Shown: positions 8,289 to 17,975, counted from the stretch's first letter. The stretch: DNA of 64,000 nt from Herbaspirillum sp. DW155 (GCF_037076565.1 NZ_AP029028.1:5022001-5086000); one strand, 5' to 3'. Notes: a model not told the origin generated them from the sequence alone. A program made the numbers and translations.

Positions 8289-8681
8289 ATGCAACTCAAA
8301 CTGATACGCACCCGCAAGGATTACCGCGCCGCACTGGCCGAAGCAGAACGGCTGTGGGACGCGCCTGCGCGGTCCGAACAAGCGGACCAGCTCGATGTGC
8401 TCACCCTGCTCATCGCCCATTACGAGCGCGCGCACTTTGCCATCGATGATCCTGATCCCATCGACTTTCTGCTGCACGTGATGGAAGCGCGCGGACTTTC
8501 GCGCAAGGATCTGGAGCCTTATCTGGGGCCACGTGGCCGCGTCTCCGATATTCTCAACCGGGTGCGTCCGCTGACCCTCGACATGATCCGCAGGCTCAGC
8601 GCCGGCCTGAATCTCCCGGCTGACCTGCTGATCCAGCCCTATCCCGTGAAATCGGCCGGCAGCGAACTCCTGAGCGCCTGA
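8289..8681 (+). CDS. higA: HigA-type antitoxin with C-terminal HTH
   Basis: A 130-aa antitoxin that neutralises HigB and represses the operon. The C-terminal half holds a helix-turn-helix: HVMEARGLSRKDLEPYLG then GRVSDILNRVRPLTL. The N-terminal half probably binds toxin. The start follows an AAGGAACG ribosome-binding sequence. The gene is complete; an IS1182-family element has inserted about 20 bp beyond its stop, at the palindrome that may have been the operon's own terminator stem. Confidence 0.92.
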   Translation: MQLKLIRTRKDYRAALAEAERLWDAPARSEQADQLDVLTLLIAHYERAHFAIDDPDPIDFLLHVMEARGLSRKDLEPYLGPRGRVSDILNRVRPLTLDMIRRLSAGLNLPADLLIQPYPVKSAGSELLSA

Positions 8682-8699
8682 AAACACCGCGAAAAAAAT

Positions 8700-8723
8700 G
8701 CCGTTCAGTCTGTACTGAACGGC
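8700..8723. repeat. Left copy of 24-bp palindromic direct repeat flanking IS
   Basis: Arms GCCGTTCAGT and ACTGAACGGC around CTGT. An identical copy lies at 10290-10313, on the other side of the insertion sequence. It is read as a target-site duplication of a hairpin-forming target. Confidence 0.85.
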
Positions 8724-8738
8724 CAGGTTGATGACGAA

Positions 8739-8770
8739 CCCCGTGTTTTCGAACACGGGGTTTTGTTTTT
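8739..8770 (+). terminator. Intrinsic terminator inside left IS end
   Basis: CCCCGTGTT, loop TTCG, AACACGGGG (8739-8760), followed by TTTTGTTTTT on the plus strand. It would stop transcription arriving from higBA before it runs antisense through the transposase. Common in IS ends to limit read-through. Confidence 0.85.
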
Positions 8771-10236
8771 CAGGCGCAGGTAATTTGCAGATGGTCGATG
8801 GCGCAGAAGCCAAGCAATGCGCTCATTTTTCTCTGTAGCCACTTTTGTACGCTGGCATAGGCGTTCAAGCCCGGTAAAAGCGCGCGCAAGCGCGCCACCA
8901 GCAGGGCAATCTTCTTCATGTTCTGGGCCGCCGCCGCCAACAAGCACTGCTCGGCGACCTTGCGCAAGCCGCGCATGCGGGCATAGCGATGTCCGTGCAA
9001 TTGCTTGGCGTCGGCGAAGCTGCGTTCTACCGTTTCCTTGCGTCGGGCATAGATGCGCTTGCCCCATTCGGTACGACGCCGATCATCCACCTTCTCCTTG
9101 GAACGCTCCCACACATGGCGCGTCACCACCTTGACCGCATTGGCGCTATTGGTGCATTGCTCGCGTACCTTGCAGCCCCGGCATTGTTCAGGCTTGGATT
9201 TGTATTCCCGATACCCCTGCCGATTGGTGGTGCTGTAGTGCAAGGACTGGCCCTGCGGGCAGATGTATTCGTCACGGTAGGCATCGTACTCATACGCCCG
9301 TTTAAAGAATGTCCCCGGCTTGTGGTTGGGTGTGCGGTAGCCCATCACGCCGCTGATCTCGCGATTCTCCAGTCCCTGGCAGACGGCCGGTGTGAAATAG
9401 CCAGCATCCAGGCCAACGGCCTGTACATCAAATCCGAACGTCTGGCGCTGACGATCCAGGCGTGCCAGATAAGGTTGACTGTCATGGACTGAGGCGGGCG
9501 TGACATGGGTATCGGTAATGATGCAATGCTTGGCATCGACGGTGCGGTGATCCAGGTAGAAGAAGCCCTTGGGCTTGTCGTCGCGCACCATGTAGCCGCT
9601 CTCGGGATCGGTGCGACTAACCTTGATCTCTTTGGTGGGCGGCTCATCATCATCGTCACGTTTGAGCGGCTTCTTGCCATGCTCGGCACGGTCGATATCC
9701 ACAGCCGCATCCAGTTCGGCCAGATAGGCCGAGGGTGTCTGGGCAACTTGAACGTAGTCGAACTTGTTCTTGTTGGCGTTGGCCTTGAGGTGGGTGCTGT
9801 CGCTGTAGAGCACACGGCCATCGACCATGCCGCGTCCAATGGCCTGGCGCACGATCTCGTCGAAGATGTCTTGATAGACGGTGGTATCAATGAAGCGGCG
9901 GCGCCGGTTCTGGGAGAAGGTGGAGGAGTCCGGCACCTTGTCGGTCAGACGGAATCCGGCAAACCAGCGATAGGCCACGTTGACCTGGACCTCGCGGATG
10001 AGCTGGCGCTCGCTGCGGATACCGAAGAGGTAGCCGATGAACAAGAGCTTGAAGAGTACCACCGGGTCCAGTGCCGGGCGGCCATTGTCGGCGCAATACA
10101 GATGCGCCACCTTCTCGCGGATGAACTCGAAATCCACCGCCGCGTCGATCTTGCGCAGCAGGTGGTCCTTGGGCACGAGCATCTCGATGGTCACCATCTC
10201 TAACTCGTGCTGGGCGGCTGTCGGTTTTTTGAGCAT
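8770..10236 (-). CDS. IS1182-family DDE transposase
   Basis: A full-length 488-aa transposase. The N-terminal domain (about 1-120) has IEMLVPKDHLLRKIDAAVDF and the RSERQLIREVQVNVAYRWFAG block, both typical of IS1182/IS1380-like (IS4-group) enzymes. The first catalytic Asp is in VLYSDSTHLKANAN, the second in VGLDAGYF, and the last acidic residue lies in the KETVERSFADAKQLHGHRYARMRG segment. A Cys cluster (CRGCKVREQC) sits before the final motif. No frameshift or internal stop is seen, so the element may be active. Confidence 0.95.
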   Translation of the reverse strand: MLKKPTAAQHELEMVTIEMLVPKDHLLRKIDAAVDFEFIREKVAHLYCADNGRPALDPVVLFKLLFIGYLFGIRSERQLIREVQVNVAYRWFAGFRLTDKVPDSSTFSQNRRRRFIDTTVYQDIFDEIVRQAIGRGMVDGRVLYSDSTHLKANANKNKFDYVQVAQTPSAYLAELDAAVDIDRAEHGKKPLKRDDDDEPPTKEIKVSRTDPESGYMVRDDKPKGFFYLDHRTVDAKHCIITDTHVTPASVHDSQPYLARLDRQRQTFGFDVQAVGLDAGYFTPAVCQGLENREISGVMGYRTPNHKPGTFFKRAYEYDAYRDEYICPQGQSLHYSTTNRQGYREYKSKPEQCRGCKVREQCTNSANAVKVVTRHVWERSKEKVDDRRRTEWGKRIYARRKETVERSFADAKQLHGHRYARMRGLRKVAEQCLLAAAAQNMKKIALLVARLRALLPGLNAYASVQKWLQRKMSALLGFCAIDHLQITCA

Positions 10237-10249
10237 GACCGATTAAACA

Positions 10250-10279
10250 ACAAAGCCTTGGCTCTCGCCAGGGCTTTGT
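10250..10279. other. Hairpin between transposase start and right IS end
   Basis: ACAAAGCCTTGGC and GCCAGGGCTTTGT form a 13-bp near-perfect inverted repeat (one G-U pair) with loop TCTC. It lies just upstream of the transposase start and may shield its translation from external transcripts. Confidence 0.6.
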
Positions 10280-10289
10280 CATCAATCTG

Positions 10290-10313
10290 GCCGTTCAGTC
10301 TGTACTGAACGGC
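10290..10313. repeat. Right copy of 24-bp palindromic direct repeat flanking IS
   Basis: Identical to the repeat at 8700-8723, in the same orientation. See the insertion sequence entry. Confidence 0.85.
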
Positions 10314-10348
10314 ATTCGTTATTTCGCAGCCTTACATCCCCGAGCTTC

Positions 10349-10981
10349 TTACATCCCCATATACCTTCCCGCCCGGTGATTCAAGGCAATCACCAGATTG
10401 GCCATCACCGCGCCCAGGATCGAAGCCAGCAGCACGCGCGGTGTCACCACGAACAGCGAACACAGCACGATCACCACGTCCACGGCCATCTGCAGCTTGC
10501 CGGCGCGCAGGCCATACTTGTCCTGCAGGAACAGCGTCACCACGTTGATGCCACCAAGACTGGCGCCATGACGGAACAGCATCACGAAGCCCACGCCCAT
10601 CAGCAAGCCGCCCAGCACGGCGCTGTAGAACAGGTCCAGCCTGGCATAGCCGATGAAGTGCGGATGCATCAGCGAAAAGCCCGACACCAGCGCCACCGCA
10701 CAGAAGGTCTTGCCGGTGAAGCGCAAGCCCATGCGGCGAAAGGCGAAGTAGTAGAACGGGATGTTGATGGTGAAGAACACCACCCCGAACGGCAGGCCCG
10801 TCAGGTAATGCGTCAGGAAGGCCAGCCCGGCAGTGCTGCCGGTCAGCAGGCCCACCTGGCTGTACATGTTCACGGCCAGCGAGACGAAGAGCGTACCGGC
10901 CACCAGGGCCAGCACGTCTTCATAACTCTTGTGCCGCAGGTCGGCCGCAGAAACCGCGGCCTTGCTTGCCACTTCAGCCAC
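10349..10981 (-). CDS. YitT-family membrane protein
   Basis: A 210-aa integral membrane protein with about five hydrophobic helices. Family features include LFVSLAVNMYSQVGLLTGSTAGLAFLTHY at the N-terminus and FRHGASLGGINVVTLFLQDKYGLRAGKLQM in the second half, both typical of the YitT/DUF161 family. Function is not established. Its start overlaps the end of the aminotransferase gene by 8 bp, so the two genes are co-translated. Members of this family lacking the cytosolic DUF2179 domain, as here, are common in Proteobacteria. Confidence 0.88.
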   Translation of the reverse strand: MAEVASKAAVSAADLRHKSYEDVLALVAGTLFVSLAVNMYSQVGLLTGSTAGLAFLTHYLTGLPFGVVFFTINIPFYYFAFRRMGLRFTGKTFCAVALVSGFSLMHPHFIGYARLDLFYSAVLGGLLMGVGFVMLFRHGASLGGINVVTLFLQDKYGLRAGKLQMAVDVVIVLCSLFVVTPRVLLASILGAVMANLVIALNHRAGRYMGM

Positions 10982-12164
10982 GCAGCACCTCGGCCATGGT
11001 CTCGGCCACGCGGGCGACGTTGCCGTCGTTCAAGCCCGCCACGCAGATGCGGCCAGTGCCCACGGCGTAGACGCCGAACTCTTCACGCAGGCGGTCCACC
11101 TGCGCCGATGTCAGGCCGGTGTAGCCGAACATGCCGTTCTGGCGCAGCAGGAAGGAGAAGTCCTGATCCGGCACCGCGCTCTTCAACTGCGAAGCCAGCT
11201 TCACGCGCATGTCACGCACGCGCACGCGCATCTCCTCGACTTCGGCGCGCCATTGCGTAGCCAGCTTGTCGTCACCCAGCACATGCGCCACCAGCAGCGC
11301 GCCATTGCGGGCGGGGCTGGAGTAGTTGCGACGCACGGTCAGCTTCAGCTGGCCCAGCACGTTGGCTGCCTGGCCTGCCTGCGGGCAGAACACCGACAAG
11401 GCACCGATGCGCTCGCTGTAGAGCGAGAAGATCTTGGAGAAGGAGTTCGACAGGAAGAAGGGAATCTGGCGACGCACCGCTTCGCGCACCGGCCAGATGT
11501 CCTCATCCAGACTTTCGGCAAAGCCCTGGTAGGCCAGGTCGAAGAAGGGCAGCAGGCCGCGCTGCTCGACCACGGCGATGATCTGCTCCCATTGCGCGCG
11601 GGTCGGGTCGACACCGGTCGGGTTGTGGCAGCACGGGTGCAACAGCACCACGGCGCCCTTGGGCAGGCTTTGCAGCTTGTCCAGCATGCCGTTGAAGTTG
11701 AGGCCCTTGGTCTGGGCATCGTAGTAGGGATAACGCTCGGTCTTGAAACCTGCGCCCTCGAAGATGCCGACGTGGTTGTCCCAGGTCGGGTCCGGCAGCC
11801 AGATGGTGGGCTGCGGGAAGAAGCGCGCGATCAGGTCGGCACCGACCTTCAGTGCGCCCGAACCGCCCAGGGTCTGGACGATGGCCAGGTGTTCGGCCGA
11901 CGGCAGGTCAGCGCCGAAGAGCAGCTTGGCGACCGCCTGACGGTAGGCGGCATGGCCTTCCATGGGCAGGTAGACATAGGGCGCGCCGGTCTCGGCCACC
12001 GCAGCCGAAGCGGTTCGCACGGAGGGCAGCACCGGCACCACGCCACGACCATCGGTGTAGATGCCGATGCTCAGGTTGACCTTGTTGCTGCGCTCATCGC
12101 GCTGGAATTGTTCCATCAGGCTCAGGATGGGATCGCCGGCATACGGCGGGAGATGCGAAAACAT
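10974..12164 (-). CDS. Aromatic amino acid aminotransferase (class I, PLP)
   Basis: PLP-dependent enzyme of 396 aa in the aspartate/aromatic aminotransferase subgroup (TyrB/AspC type), transferring amino groups between aromatic amino acids or aspartate and 2-oxoglutarate. Visible motifs are LSIGIYTDGRG at the N-terminus, LHPCCHNPTGVDPT, the lysine-bearing motif SNSFSKIFSLYSERIGA and the substrate-carboxylate Arg region NGMFGYTGL. The start at 12164 has GAGG 6 nt upstream. Substrate preference between aspartate and aromatic acids cannot be read with certainty. Confidence 0.92.
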   Translation of the reverse strand: MFSHLPPYAGDPILSLMEQFQRDERSNKVNLSIGIYTDGRGVVPVLPSVRTASAAVAETGAPYVYLPMEGHAAYRQAVAKLLFGADLPSAEHLAIVQTLGGSGALKVGADLIARFFPQPTIWLPDPTWDNHVGIFEGAGFKTERYPYYDAQTKGLNFNGMLDKLQSLPKGAVVLLHPCCHNPTGVDPTRAQWEQIIAVVEQRGLLPFFDLAYQGFAESLDEDIWPVREAVRRQIPFFLSNSFSKIFSLYSERIGALSVFCPQAGQAANVLGQLKLTVRRNYSSPARNGALLVAHVLGDDKLATQWRAEVEEMRVRVRDMRVKLASQLKSAVPDQDFSFLLRQNGMFGYTGLTSAQVDRLREEFGVYAVGTGRICVAGLNDGNVARVAETMAEVLRG

Positions 12165-12284
12165 GGAAACCTCGTCAATGTGGGAAAACGCCGATGCCGG
12201 CACAGTCCAGCTTGTCCGGCAAGACCGCCATGGTAGCGCGGCACGGGAAAAAATTCCCGTGCCGCGTGCCACCTGTGCATTTTT

Positions 12285-13601
12285 TCACAGGTATTTTTTC
12301 AGGCGGAAGTGGTAAATGCTCACGCACAACAGGCTGATCGCGGCGCAAACCATCAGGTAATAGCTGGGCGAGACAGGATTGCCGGTCTTGCCCACCAGCC
12401 AGGTCACCATGAAGGGCGTAAAGCCGCCGAAAATGGTTGCTCCCAGGCTATAGCTGATACCCATGCCGCGCACCCGCGTGGCCGGCGGGAAGATCGAGGA
12501 CAGCACCACCCCGAGCGAGCCGAAATACACCGCCTTGAGGATACCGGCCCAGATCATGATGGCCATCATCACCCACACGGTGGGCATGGCGATCACCCAG
12601 ACGAAGGAGCCATAGATGGTGGCCAGCGTCAGCACCGTGGACACCACCATGATGCGGGCACGTCCAACGCGGTCGGCCAGCATGCCCATGAAAGGCGCGC
12701 CGATCATCAGGATGGCGCCGGTCACGGCGGCCGCGGCAAAGGCGGTGGACTGCGGCAGATGCAGCTGCTTGATGGCATAGGTCGGCATGTACAGCAGCAT
12801 CAGGTAAGTGGCGGCGGTGGAGACCGAGAGAATGCCCATGGCCACCAGCACCCGCGTGACCTGCAGGCCCCAGCTGGCATCGTCCTCGCCGACCACTTGC
12901 ACCTTCTTTGCCATCGGTACTTCATCGATGTGACGGCGGATGTACAGACCCACCGGTGCGATCAGCAAGCCGAAGGCGAACGGCAGGCGCCAGCCCCAGG
13001 CGGCGATCTGCTCGGGCGTGAGCCACTGGTTCAGCAGGAAGCCGGCCAGCGCCGCCATCAGGGCGGCCGCACCCTGGCTGGAGAATTGCCAGCTGGCCAT
13101 GAAAGCGCGGCGCTTGGAGCCGGTCTCGGTCAACAGGGCGGTGGCCGAACCGAACTCACCACCCGCCGACAGCGCCAGCAGGATGCGCGCCACCAGGATG
13201 CCGATGGGCGCAGCCACGCCGATGCTTTCGTAGGTGGGAATCACGGTACAGATCAGGGTGCCGGCCACTGTCATCGACAGCGAGACCAGCAGCGCCGGCT
13301 TGCGGCCCACCTTGTCACCATACCAGCCCAGCAGGATCGCCCCCAGCGGGCGGAACAGATACGACAGCCCGAAGGTGGCGAAGGTCACCAGCAGCGAGAC
13401 CGTCTCGTCACCAGTCGGGAAGAACAACTTGGAGATGGTCACCGCAAAGAAACCATAGGCCACGAAATCGAACCACTCCAGCGCATTGCCGATGGAGGAG
13501 GCGACGATCAGCCGCCGCGTGCGCGCGGCCGACATGGGCGCGGGCGCCGCTTCTGCTGCTGAAGAAATTTCCGGTGTTGCCGAGGGTGACGCTGCGTTCA
13601 T
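12285..13601 (-). CDS. MFS transporter, metabolite:H+ symporter family (ProP/ShiA-like)
   Basis: Twelve-helix inner-membrane symporter of 438 aa. The N-terminal motif ASSIGNALEWFDFVAYGFFA and the loop GWYGDKVGRKPALLVSL after helix 2, repeated as GMLADRVGRARIMV, place it in the metabolite:H+ symporter group that carries organic acids, betaines or shikimate. The start at 13601 (MNAASP) avoids a low-quality extension and has a purine-rich site upstream. It lies next to an M20 dipeptidase on the same strand (71 bp gap), so its substrate may be the peptide or product handled by that enzyme; this is inference. Confidence 0.9.
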   Translation of the reverse strand: MNAASPSATPEISSAAEAAPAPMSAARTRRLIVASSIGNALEWFDFVAYGFFAVTISKLFFPTGDETVSLLVTFATFGLSYLFRPLGAILLGWYGDKVGRKPALLVSLSMTVAGTLICTVIPTYESIGVAAPIGILVARILLALSAGGEFGSATALLTETGSKRRAFMASWQFSSQGAAALMAALAGFLLNQWLTPEQIAAWGWRLPFAFGLLIAPVGLYIRRHIDEVPMAKKVQVVGEDDASWGLQVTRVLVAMGILSVSTAATYLMLLYMPTYAIKQLHLPQSTAFAAAAVTGAILMIGAPFMGMLADRVGRARIMVVSTVLTLATIYGSFVWVIAMPTVWVMMAIMIWAGILKAVYFGSLGVVLSSIFPPATRVRGMGISYSLGATIFGGFTPFMVTWLVGKTGNPVSPSYYLMVCAAISLLCVSIYHFRLKKYL

Positions 13602-13672
13602 GGTCGTGTTCCCGTTGGAAGATGGACTGCGCTGGCTTGCGTTCGTGAAAATGAAAATGAAAAAGGGGTGAT

Positions 13673-15088
13673 TCAGGCAACCGCAGACTGCGCCCGCTGC
13701 TGGCGCACCTGCCGCCCCTGCTGGCCGATATCCCACAACAGGCCCGCCATCAGTTGCAGGCCTTCGCGCGCCACCGGTGCGAGCAGGTGTTCATCCGGCG
13801 CATGCTGCGAGCAGGACGGATAGGAATGCGGCATCCACAGCGTGGGCAGGCCCAGCGCTTCGGAGAAGCAGTGATTGGGAATGGTGCCGCCCAGATTGGG
13901 CAGGATGGTCACGCGCTTGCCGCTGCTCTCCTGCATGGAAGCCGTAGCCAGGCGCACCCAGGCATCGTCCGGGTCGAGGCGCGTGGCCGGCGCGGCCGCC
14001 TGGATTTCGATCTGCACATCCTCGTAGCCGTGTTCATCGAGATGACGGCGCAGGCTTTGCTGCACGTCTTCCCACACCGTGCCGACCACGAAGCGCAGCT
14101 GGAACACCGCCTGCGCACGGGCGGGAATCGCGCCCACCGGACGCTGCGCATTGCCGGCCTCGAAGGCGATCAGCTCCAGCGTATTCCATGCGAACAGGCG
14201 CTCACCCGCGGAGAGGCCGGGCTCGCCCCAGTGCGCATCGAGCACAGGATCGCCGGGATCACTGCCCACGGCAAAGTCGCGCACCAGCGCACGCACCCGC
14301 TCGCTCACATTGCGCGGACGCAAACCCGGCACCCGAATCACGCCGCGACCATCCACCAGCGACGCGGCGGCATTGGCCAGCACCGTGGCCGGATTGCGCA
14401 GCACGCCGCCCCAGTTGCCGGCATGGTGCGCGCCGTTACCGGTATCGAGCACCAGCTTGAATTGCAGCGCACCGCGCGAACCGAGGAAGAGCGTCGGGCT
14501 GGAAGCCGCCAGGCGCGGGCCATCCGAGGCCAGGAACAGGTCGGCTTTCAGATAATCAGCGTGATCGCGGCAGGCCTCGTAGAGACCGGGCGAGCCCACT
14601 TCCTCACCCATCTCGAAAATCATTTTCAGGTTGCAGCCCAGCCTGCCATCAGCCGCTTCGATAGCGGCGGCCAGCGCGCCCAGGTTGATGCTGTGCTGGC
14701 CCTTGTTGTCGGCCGCACCGCGACCATACCAGCGCTCGCCGTCCTGGCTCAGCGCCCAGGGCGAGCGGTCCTGCTGCCAGCGGCCTTCCTGTCCATTGAC
14801 CACATCGCCGTGACCATACATGAGCACCGTCACCGCCTCGGCCGATTCGATGCGGCGCGCCAGCAGCAAGGGCGGTGCACCTTCCACCGGATTGGCGATC
14901 TGCTGCGTCTCGAAGCCCAGCGCGGCCAGGGCGGGCGCGATCTCTTCGCCGAGATAAGCGGCCAGTTCGGCGCGGCGGTCGGCATTCTGGCTTTCGGTGG
15001 GCAGCGCGATGCGGCGCTGCAGGTCATGCTGGAAGCGGCCGGAATCGAAATACTCGGCGGCCAGGCGAAGAGCGGTACTGCGGGACAT
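13673..15088 (-). CDS. M20-family metallopeptidase (dipeptidase/deacylase)
   Basis: Zinc hydrolase of 471 aa with a catalytic domain split by a dimerisation domain. The first metal-binding motif is VLMYGHGDVV, followed by the bridging Asp in GRGAADNKGQ and the catalytic Glu pair in IFEMGEEVGSPG. The last metal ligands are expected near MPHSYPSCSQHAPDEH. Start at 15088 has GGAG 6 nt upstream. It shares a strand with the MFS transporter and diverges from a LysR regulator at 15352, which probably controls both. Confidence 0.88.
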   Translation of the reverse strand: MSRSTALRLAAEYFDSGRFQHDLQRRIALPTESQNADRRAELAAYLGEEIAPALAALGFETQQIANPVEGAPPLLLARRIESAEAVTVLMYGHGDVVNGQEGRWQQDRSPWALSQDGERWYGRGAADNKGQHSINLGALAAAIEAADGRLGCNLKMIFEMGEEVGSPGLYEACRDHADYLKADLFLASDGPRLAASSPTLFLGSRGALQFKLVLDTGNGAHHAGNWGGVLRNPATVLANAAASLVDGRGVIRVPGLRPRNVSERVRALVRDFAVGSDPGDPVLDAHWGEPGLSAGERLFAWNTLELIAFEAGNAQRPVGAIPARAQAVFQLRFVVGTVWEDVQQSLRRHLDEHGYEDVQIEIQAAAPATRLDPDDAWVRLATASMQESSGKRVTILPNLGGTIPNHCFSEALGLPTLWMPHSYPSCSQHAPDEHLLAPVAREGLQLMAGLLWDIGQQGRQVRQQRAQSAVA

Positions 15089-15351
15089 GGAAGACTCCTG
15101 ATGAACTGATGCCATGAAGGATTCTAGGAGCCGATATGGTTTCTAACAATGTCAATTTTTAAAACGATCCTTTCGAAAATAGGCAAAATGAATTATTGTG
15201 TTTTGCACTGCAATTCAGCCCAACAAGGGTGCACGATCCGCCTCGGATCGGGGTTATTTCGTGCGCTTTTCCGCTTCGCACCATCATGGCCTTGCCGAGC
15301 TTTGCAAGGATATCCGCAGATGATTGCCAATTTGAGAAAGCATTGCCTGCC

Positions 15352-16281
15352 ATGCAAAGTACCGCTTTACGCTATTTCTATCAGGTCGGTCGCACCGGCT
15401 CCCTGACCGCTGCGGCCGAGCGGCTGCACGTGGCGGTCTCGGCGGTGAGCCGCCAGATCGCCAAGATGGAAGAAGAAACCGGCGTGCCGCTGTTCGAGCG
15501 CCGTGCGCGCGGCATGGTGCTCACGCCGGCCGGCGAGGTGCTGATGGCCTTTGCGCGCCGCAACCTGCTGGAGGTCGAACAGGTCATGGCCGAGGTCAAG
15601 GGCTTGCATGCGGTGGGCCAGAGCGTGGTCACGCTGGCCTGTTCGGAAGGCTTTGCCTGGGACCTGCTGCCCAACGTGATGGCGCAATTCCGCGAGCAAT
15701 ATCCGGGGATGCAATTCAAGCTCAATGTGGTGGGCGCAGCCAGGGCGTCGCAGATGGTCATCGATGGCGAGGCCGACATCTCCGTCACGTACAGCCTGGG
15801 GCCGGTCGAAGGTCTCAACATCGCCTACCGCGAATCGGGACCGATCTTCGCATTGATGCGGCGCGACCATCCGCTGGCCGCGCGCAAGCTCCTGGCGCTG
15901 AACGATCTTTCACCCTACCCGCTGGCCCTGCCCGAGCAGGGCTCCACGGTGCGCCAGCTGTTTGACATCGCCTGCGGCATGCGCGGCCTGCTGTTCGCGC
16001 CGGTCTTCACCAGTCATTCGCTGGGGGCCGTGTATCGTTTCACGGCCCGCTCCCCCGACACGGTGGCGCTGGGCGGCTTCCTCACCGTGCAAGAACGCGC
16101 CGAGGAAGATGGCATGGCGCTGGTACCCATGGCCGAGAGTGAACTGCACCAGCGCACCCTGCAGGTCCAGACCATGGCCGGCCGCAAGCTGCCGCCGGCG
16201 GTGGCGGCGTTCATCGATTCTCTGGTGGCGGCCATCCGCCAGATTCGCAACCGGCATGGGCTAGGGGCGGTTCACACGTAA
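15352..16281 (+). CDS. LysR-family transcriptional regulator
   Basis: A 309-aa regulator with an N-terminal winged HTH (YFYQVGRTGSLTAAAERLHVAVSAVSRQIAKMEEETG, about residues 7-44) and a periplasmic-binding-protein-like effector domain. The start at 15352 matches the usual LysR N-terminus; a longer version with 22 extra residues is possible. It is divergently oriented to the M20/MFS pair with 263 bp between starts, the normal layout of a LysR regulator and its target operon. The inducer is unknown. Confidence 0.9.
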   Translation: MQSTALRYFYQVGRTGSLTAAAERLHVAVSAVSRQIAKMEEETGVPLFERRARGMVLTPAGEVLMAFARRNLLEVEQVMAEVKGLHAVGQSVVTLACSEGFAWDLLPNVMAQFREQYPGMQFKLNVVGAARASQMVIDGEADISVTYSLGPVEGLNIAYRESGPIFALMRRDHPLAARKLLALNDLSPYPLALPEQGSTVRQLFDIACGMRGLLFAPVFTSHSLGAVYRFTARSPDTVALGGFLTVQERAEEDGMALVPMAESELHQRTLQVQTMAGRKLPPAVAAFIDSLVAAIRQIRNRHGLGAVHT

Positions 16282-16542
16282 TCTGCGAGTGCGAATGAAG
16301 TCTGAACAGCCCCTGGGCGCGCTGCAGTCGGACAAGTAGCGCTTCTCCCATCGGCCCGATGAGGCATCCATGCGACGCTTGCCCTGCGGCAAGCCACGCA
16401 GAAATGGCAGGAACCGGCGCTGCATGAGAAAATGCCGGTCCTCCGCCCGCACGCAGCCCTCCCGCCCATTGCCTCATCGATGTTGATGGACGGCAACTAC
16501 GCTCGTCCGGCAGCAACAGCCTACCGATTGAAGGAATTTCCC

Positions 16543-17517
16543 ATGAACGACATTGCAGCCGCAGTGCAATTGTCTGAACTGACTGAACTGACCGACCTGA
16601 CCAACCTCGATGCGTCGTCCTCGCAGGACGAGCGTGGTCACGCTGAAGTCACCGCGCGCGGTTCGCGCCGTTTCGAACTGCTCGAAAAAAGCATCCGCCG
16701 CCTGACCGGCAAAGCCATCGCCGACTTCGACATGATCCGCGATGGCGACGTCATCATGGCCTGCATGTCGGGTGGTGCCGACAGCTACACCATGCTGGAC
16801 ACGCTGCGCTACCTGCAGAGCGTGGCCCCGGTGAAGTTCGAGATCATTGCCGTGAACCTGGACCAGAAGCAGCCGGGCTTCCCCGAACACATCCTGCCGG
16901 AATACTTCGCGCGCATCGGTGTGCCCTACCGCATCGTCGAGGAAGACACCTACAGCATCGTCAAGGAGAAGATCGCGCCGGGCAAGACCACCTGCTCGCT
17001 GTGCTCGCGCCTGCGCCGCGGCATCCTTTACCGCGTGGCCAAGGAGCTGGGTGCGACCAAGATCGCGCTGGGCCACCATCGCGACGACATCCTGCACACC
17101 TTCATGCTCAACATGTTCTACGGCGGCAAGATCAAGACCATGCCGCCCAAGCTGATCGCCGATGATGGCGAGAACGTGGTGATCCGCCCGCTGGCCTACG
17201 TGCGCGAGCCCGACATCAAGAAGTACGCGGCCGCCATGGAATTCCCCATCATCCCCTGCAACCTGTGCGGCTCGCAGCCCAACCTGCAGCGTCAGGCCAT
17301 GCGCGAGATGCTCAACCAGTGGGAAAAAACCAATCCCCTGTGGATCAAGAGCATGTTCACGGCCATGGCCAACATCACGCCCTCGCACATGCTGGACCGC
17401 AGCCTCTTCGATTTCACCCACTTCACCGCCGGACCGGGCAAGCAGGCCCAGGGCGATACCCTCTTTGACCGCGACGACAAACCCGACCAGAGCCAGTCGG
17501 TCATCAATCTGGTCTGA
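16543..17517 (+). CDS. ttcA: tRNA 2-thiocytidine(32) synthetase
   Basis: Iron-sulfur enzyme of 324 aa that thiolates cytidine 32 of certain tRNAs with ATP and persulfide sulfur. The PP-loop is [14 protein letters not shown]; the usual SGGKDS is SGGADS here, with Ala in place of Lys. Two CxxC motifs, [12 protein letters not shown] and [12 protein letters not shown], bind the [4Fe-4S] cluster. The start at 16543 has AAGGA 8 nt upstream. The N-terminal 35 residues before the conserved core include a Leu/Thr-rich stretch ([11 protein letters not shown]). The gene appears monocistronic. Confidence 0.95.
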   Translation: MNDIAAAVQLSELTELTDLTNLDASSSQDERGHAEVTARGSRRFELLEKSIRRLTGKAIADFDMIRDGDVIMACMSGGADSYTMLDTLRYLQSVAPVKFEIIAVNLDQKQPGFPEHILPEYFARIGVPYRIVEEDTYSIVKEKIAPGKTTCSLCSRLRRGILYRVAKELGATKIALGHHRDDILHTFMLNMFYGGKIKTMPPKLIADDGENVVIRPLAYVREPDIKKYAAAMEFPIIPCNLCGSQPNLQRQAMREMLNQWEKTNPLWIKSMFTAMANITPSHMLDRSLFDFTHFTAGPGKQAQGDTLFDRDDKPDQSQSVINLV

Positions 17518-17975
17518 CGTCACGATAAGTGACGACATGTAACGATACGCAGCGGCTCATCGCAGCCCTGCACGAAAACTTAGTCCAGCGAGACAGGGCG
17601 TCTCACCTCATCAGTACGAAAGCCAGCTCCGGCGCGGCTTTCGGGCTGGCAGCCGGTTTCTTCGGCATGCGCAAAAGTAAATTTTTGTTGTCATACGGCT
17701 ATATTTGGGAATGGGCATCAAATACCCTCCTCTTCCACGCTTGAAGGCCAAAACACGCATGTTCTAATTTGTCCTGTTGCAATGTCGTGCCGTGAAGCCG
17801 CATTGCCAGGGAAAAACAAACATAACCATGCAGTCGTGGTTTCGCAGGGAAACGTGGCCCGGCAAGAACAGGGGTTGGGCTGCGTGGTATCGCCATCCGC
17901 GTGATTGACGGGCTCGCCGCCGTCAAGCCTCTGCACCCCGAACGACTCTCTGCCATACGTGTAAGAGGCTGCCTG
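17518..17975. other. 458-bp intergenic region, no gene recognised
   Basis: No convincing ORF. An 8-bp stem, CGAAAGCC at 17617-17624 with GGCTTTCG at 17636-17643, could be part of a terminator for ttcA but has no T-run. AT-rich DNA around 17680-17720 may hold the promoter of the sugar-dehydratase gene. Confidence 0.5.

Larger units (their letters stand above)
8724..10289. mobile_element. IS1182-family insertion sequence, apparently intact
   Basis: About 1.57 kb with one full transposase gene. The ends are imperfect inverted repeats: CAGGTTGATGACGAACCCC at the left and CAGATTGATGACAAAGCCC (read inward) at the right, 16 of 19 matching. It is flanked by identical 24-bp palindromic direct repeats. 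The IS1182 family is known for long and variable target duplications and for inserting at palindromes. Exact ends could shift by a few bases because the repeat arms and IR share GGC. Confidence 0.88.

Noticed and set aside
8769..10203. Plus-strand reading frames across the IS transposase
   Set aside because: These are antisense frames of the transposase gene, low in complexity and without start signals.
17518..17975. A small RNA or riboswitch upstream of rfbG
   Set aside because: Only one 8-bp stem without a T-run was seen, and no known aptamer pattern.
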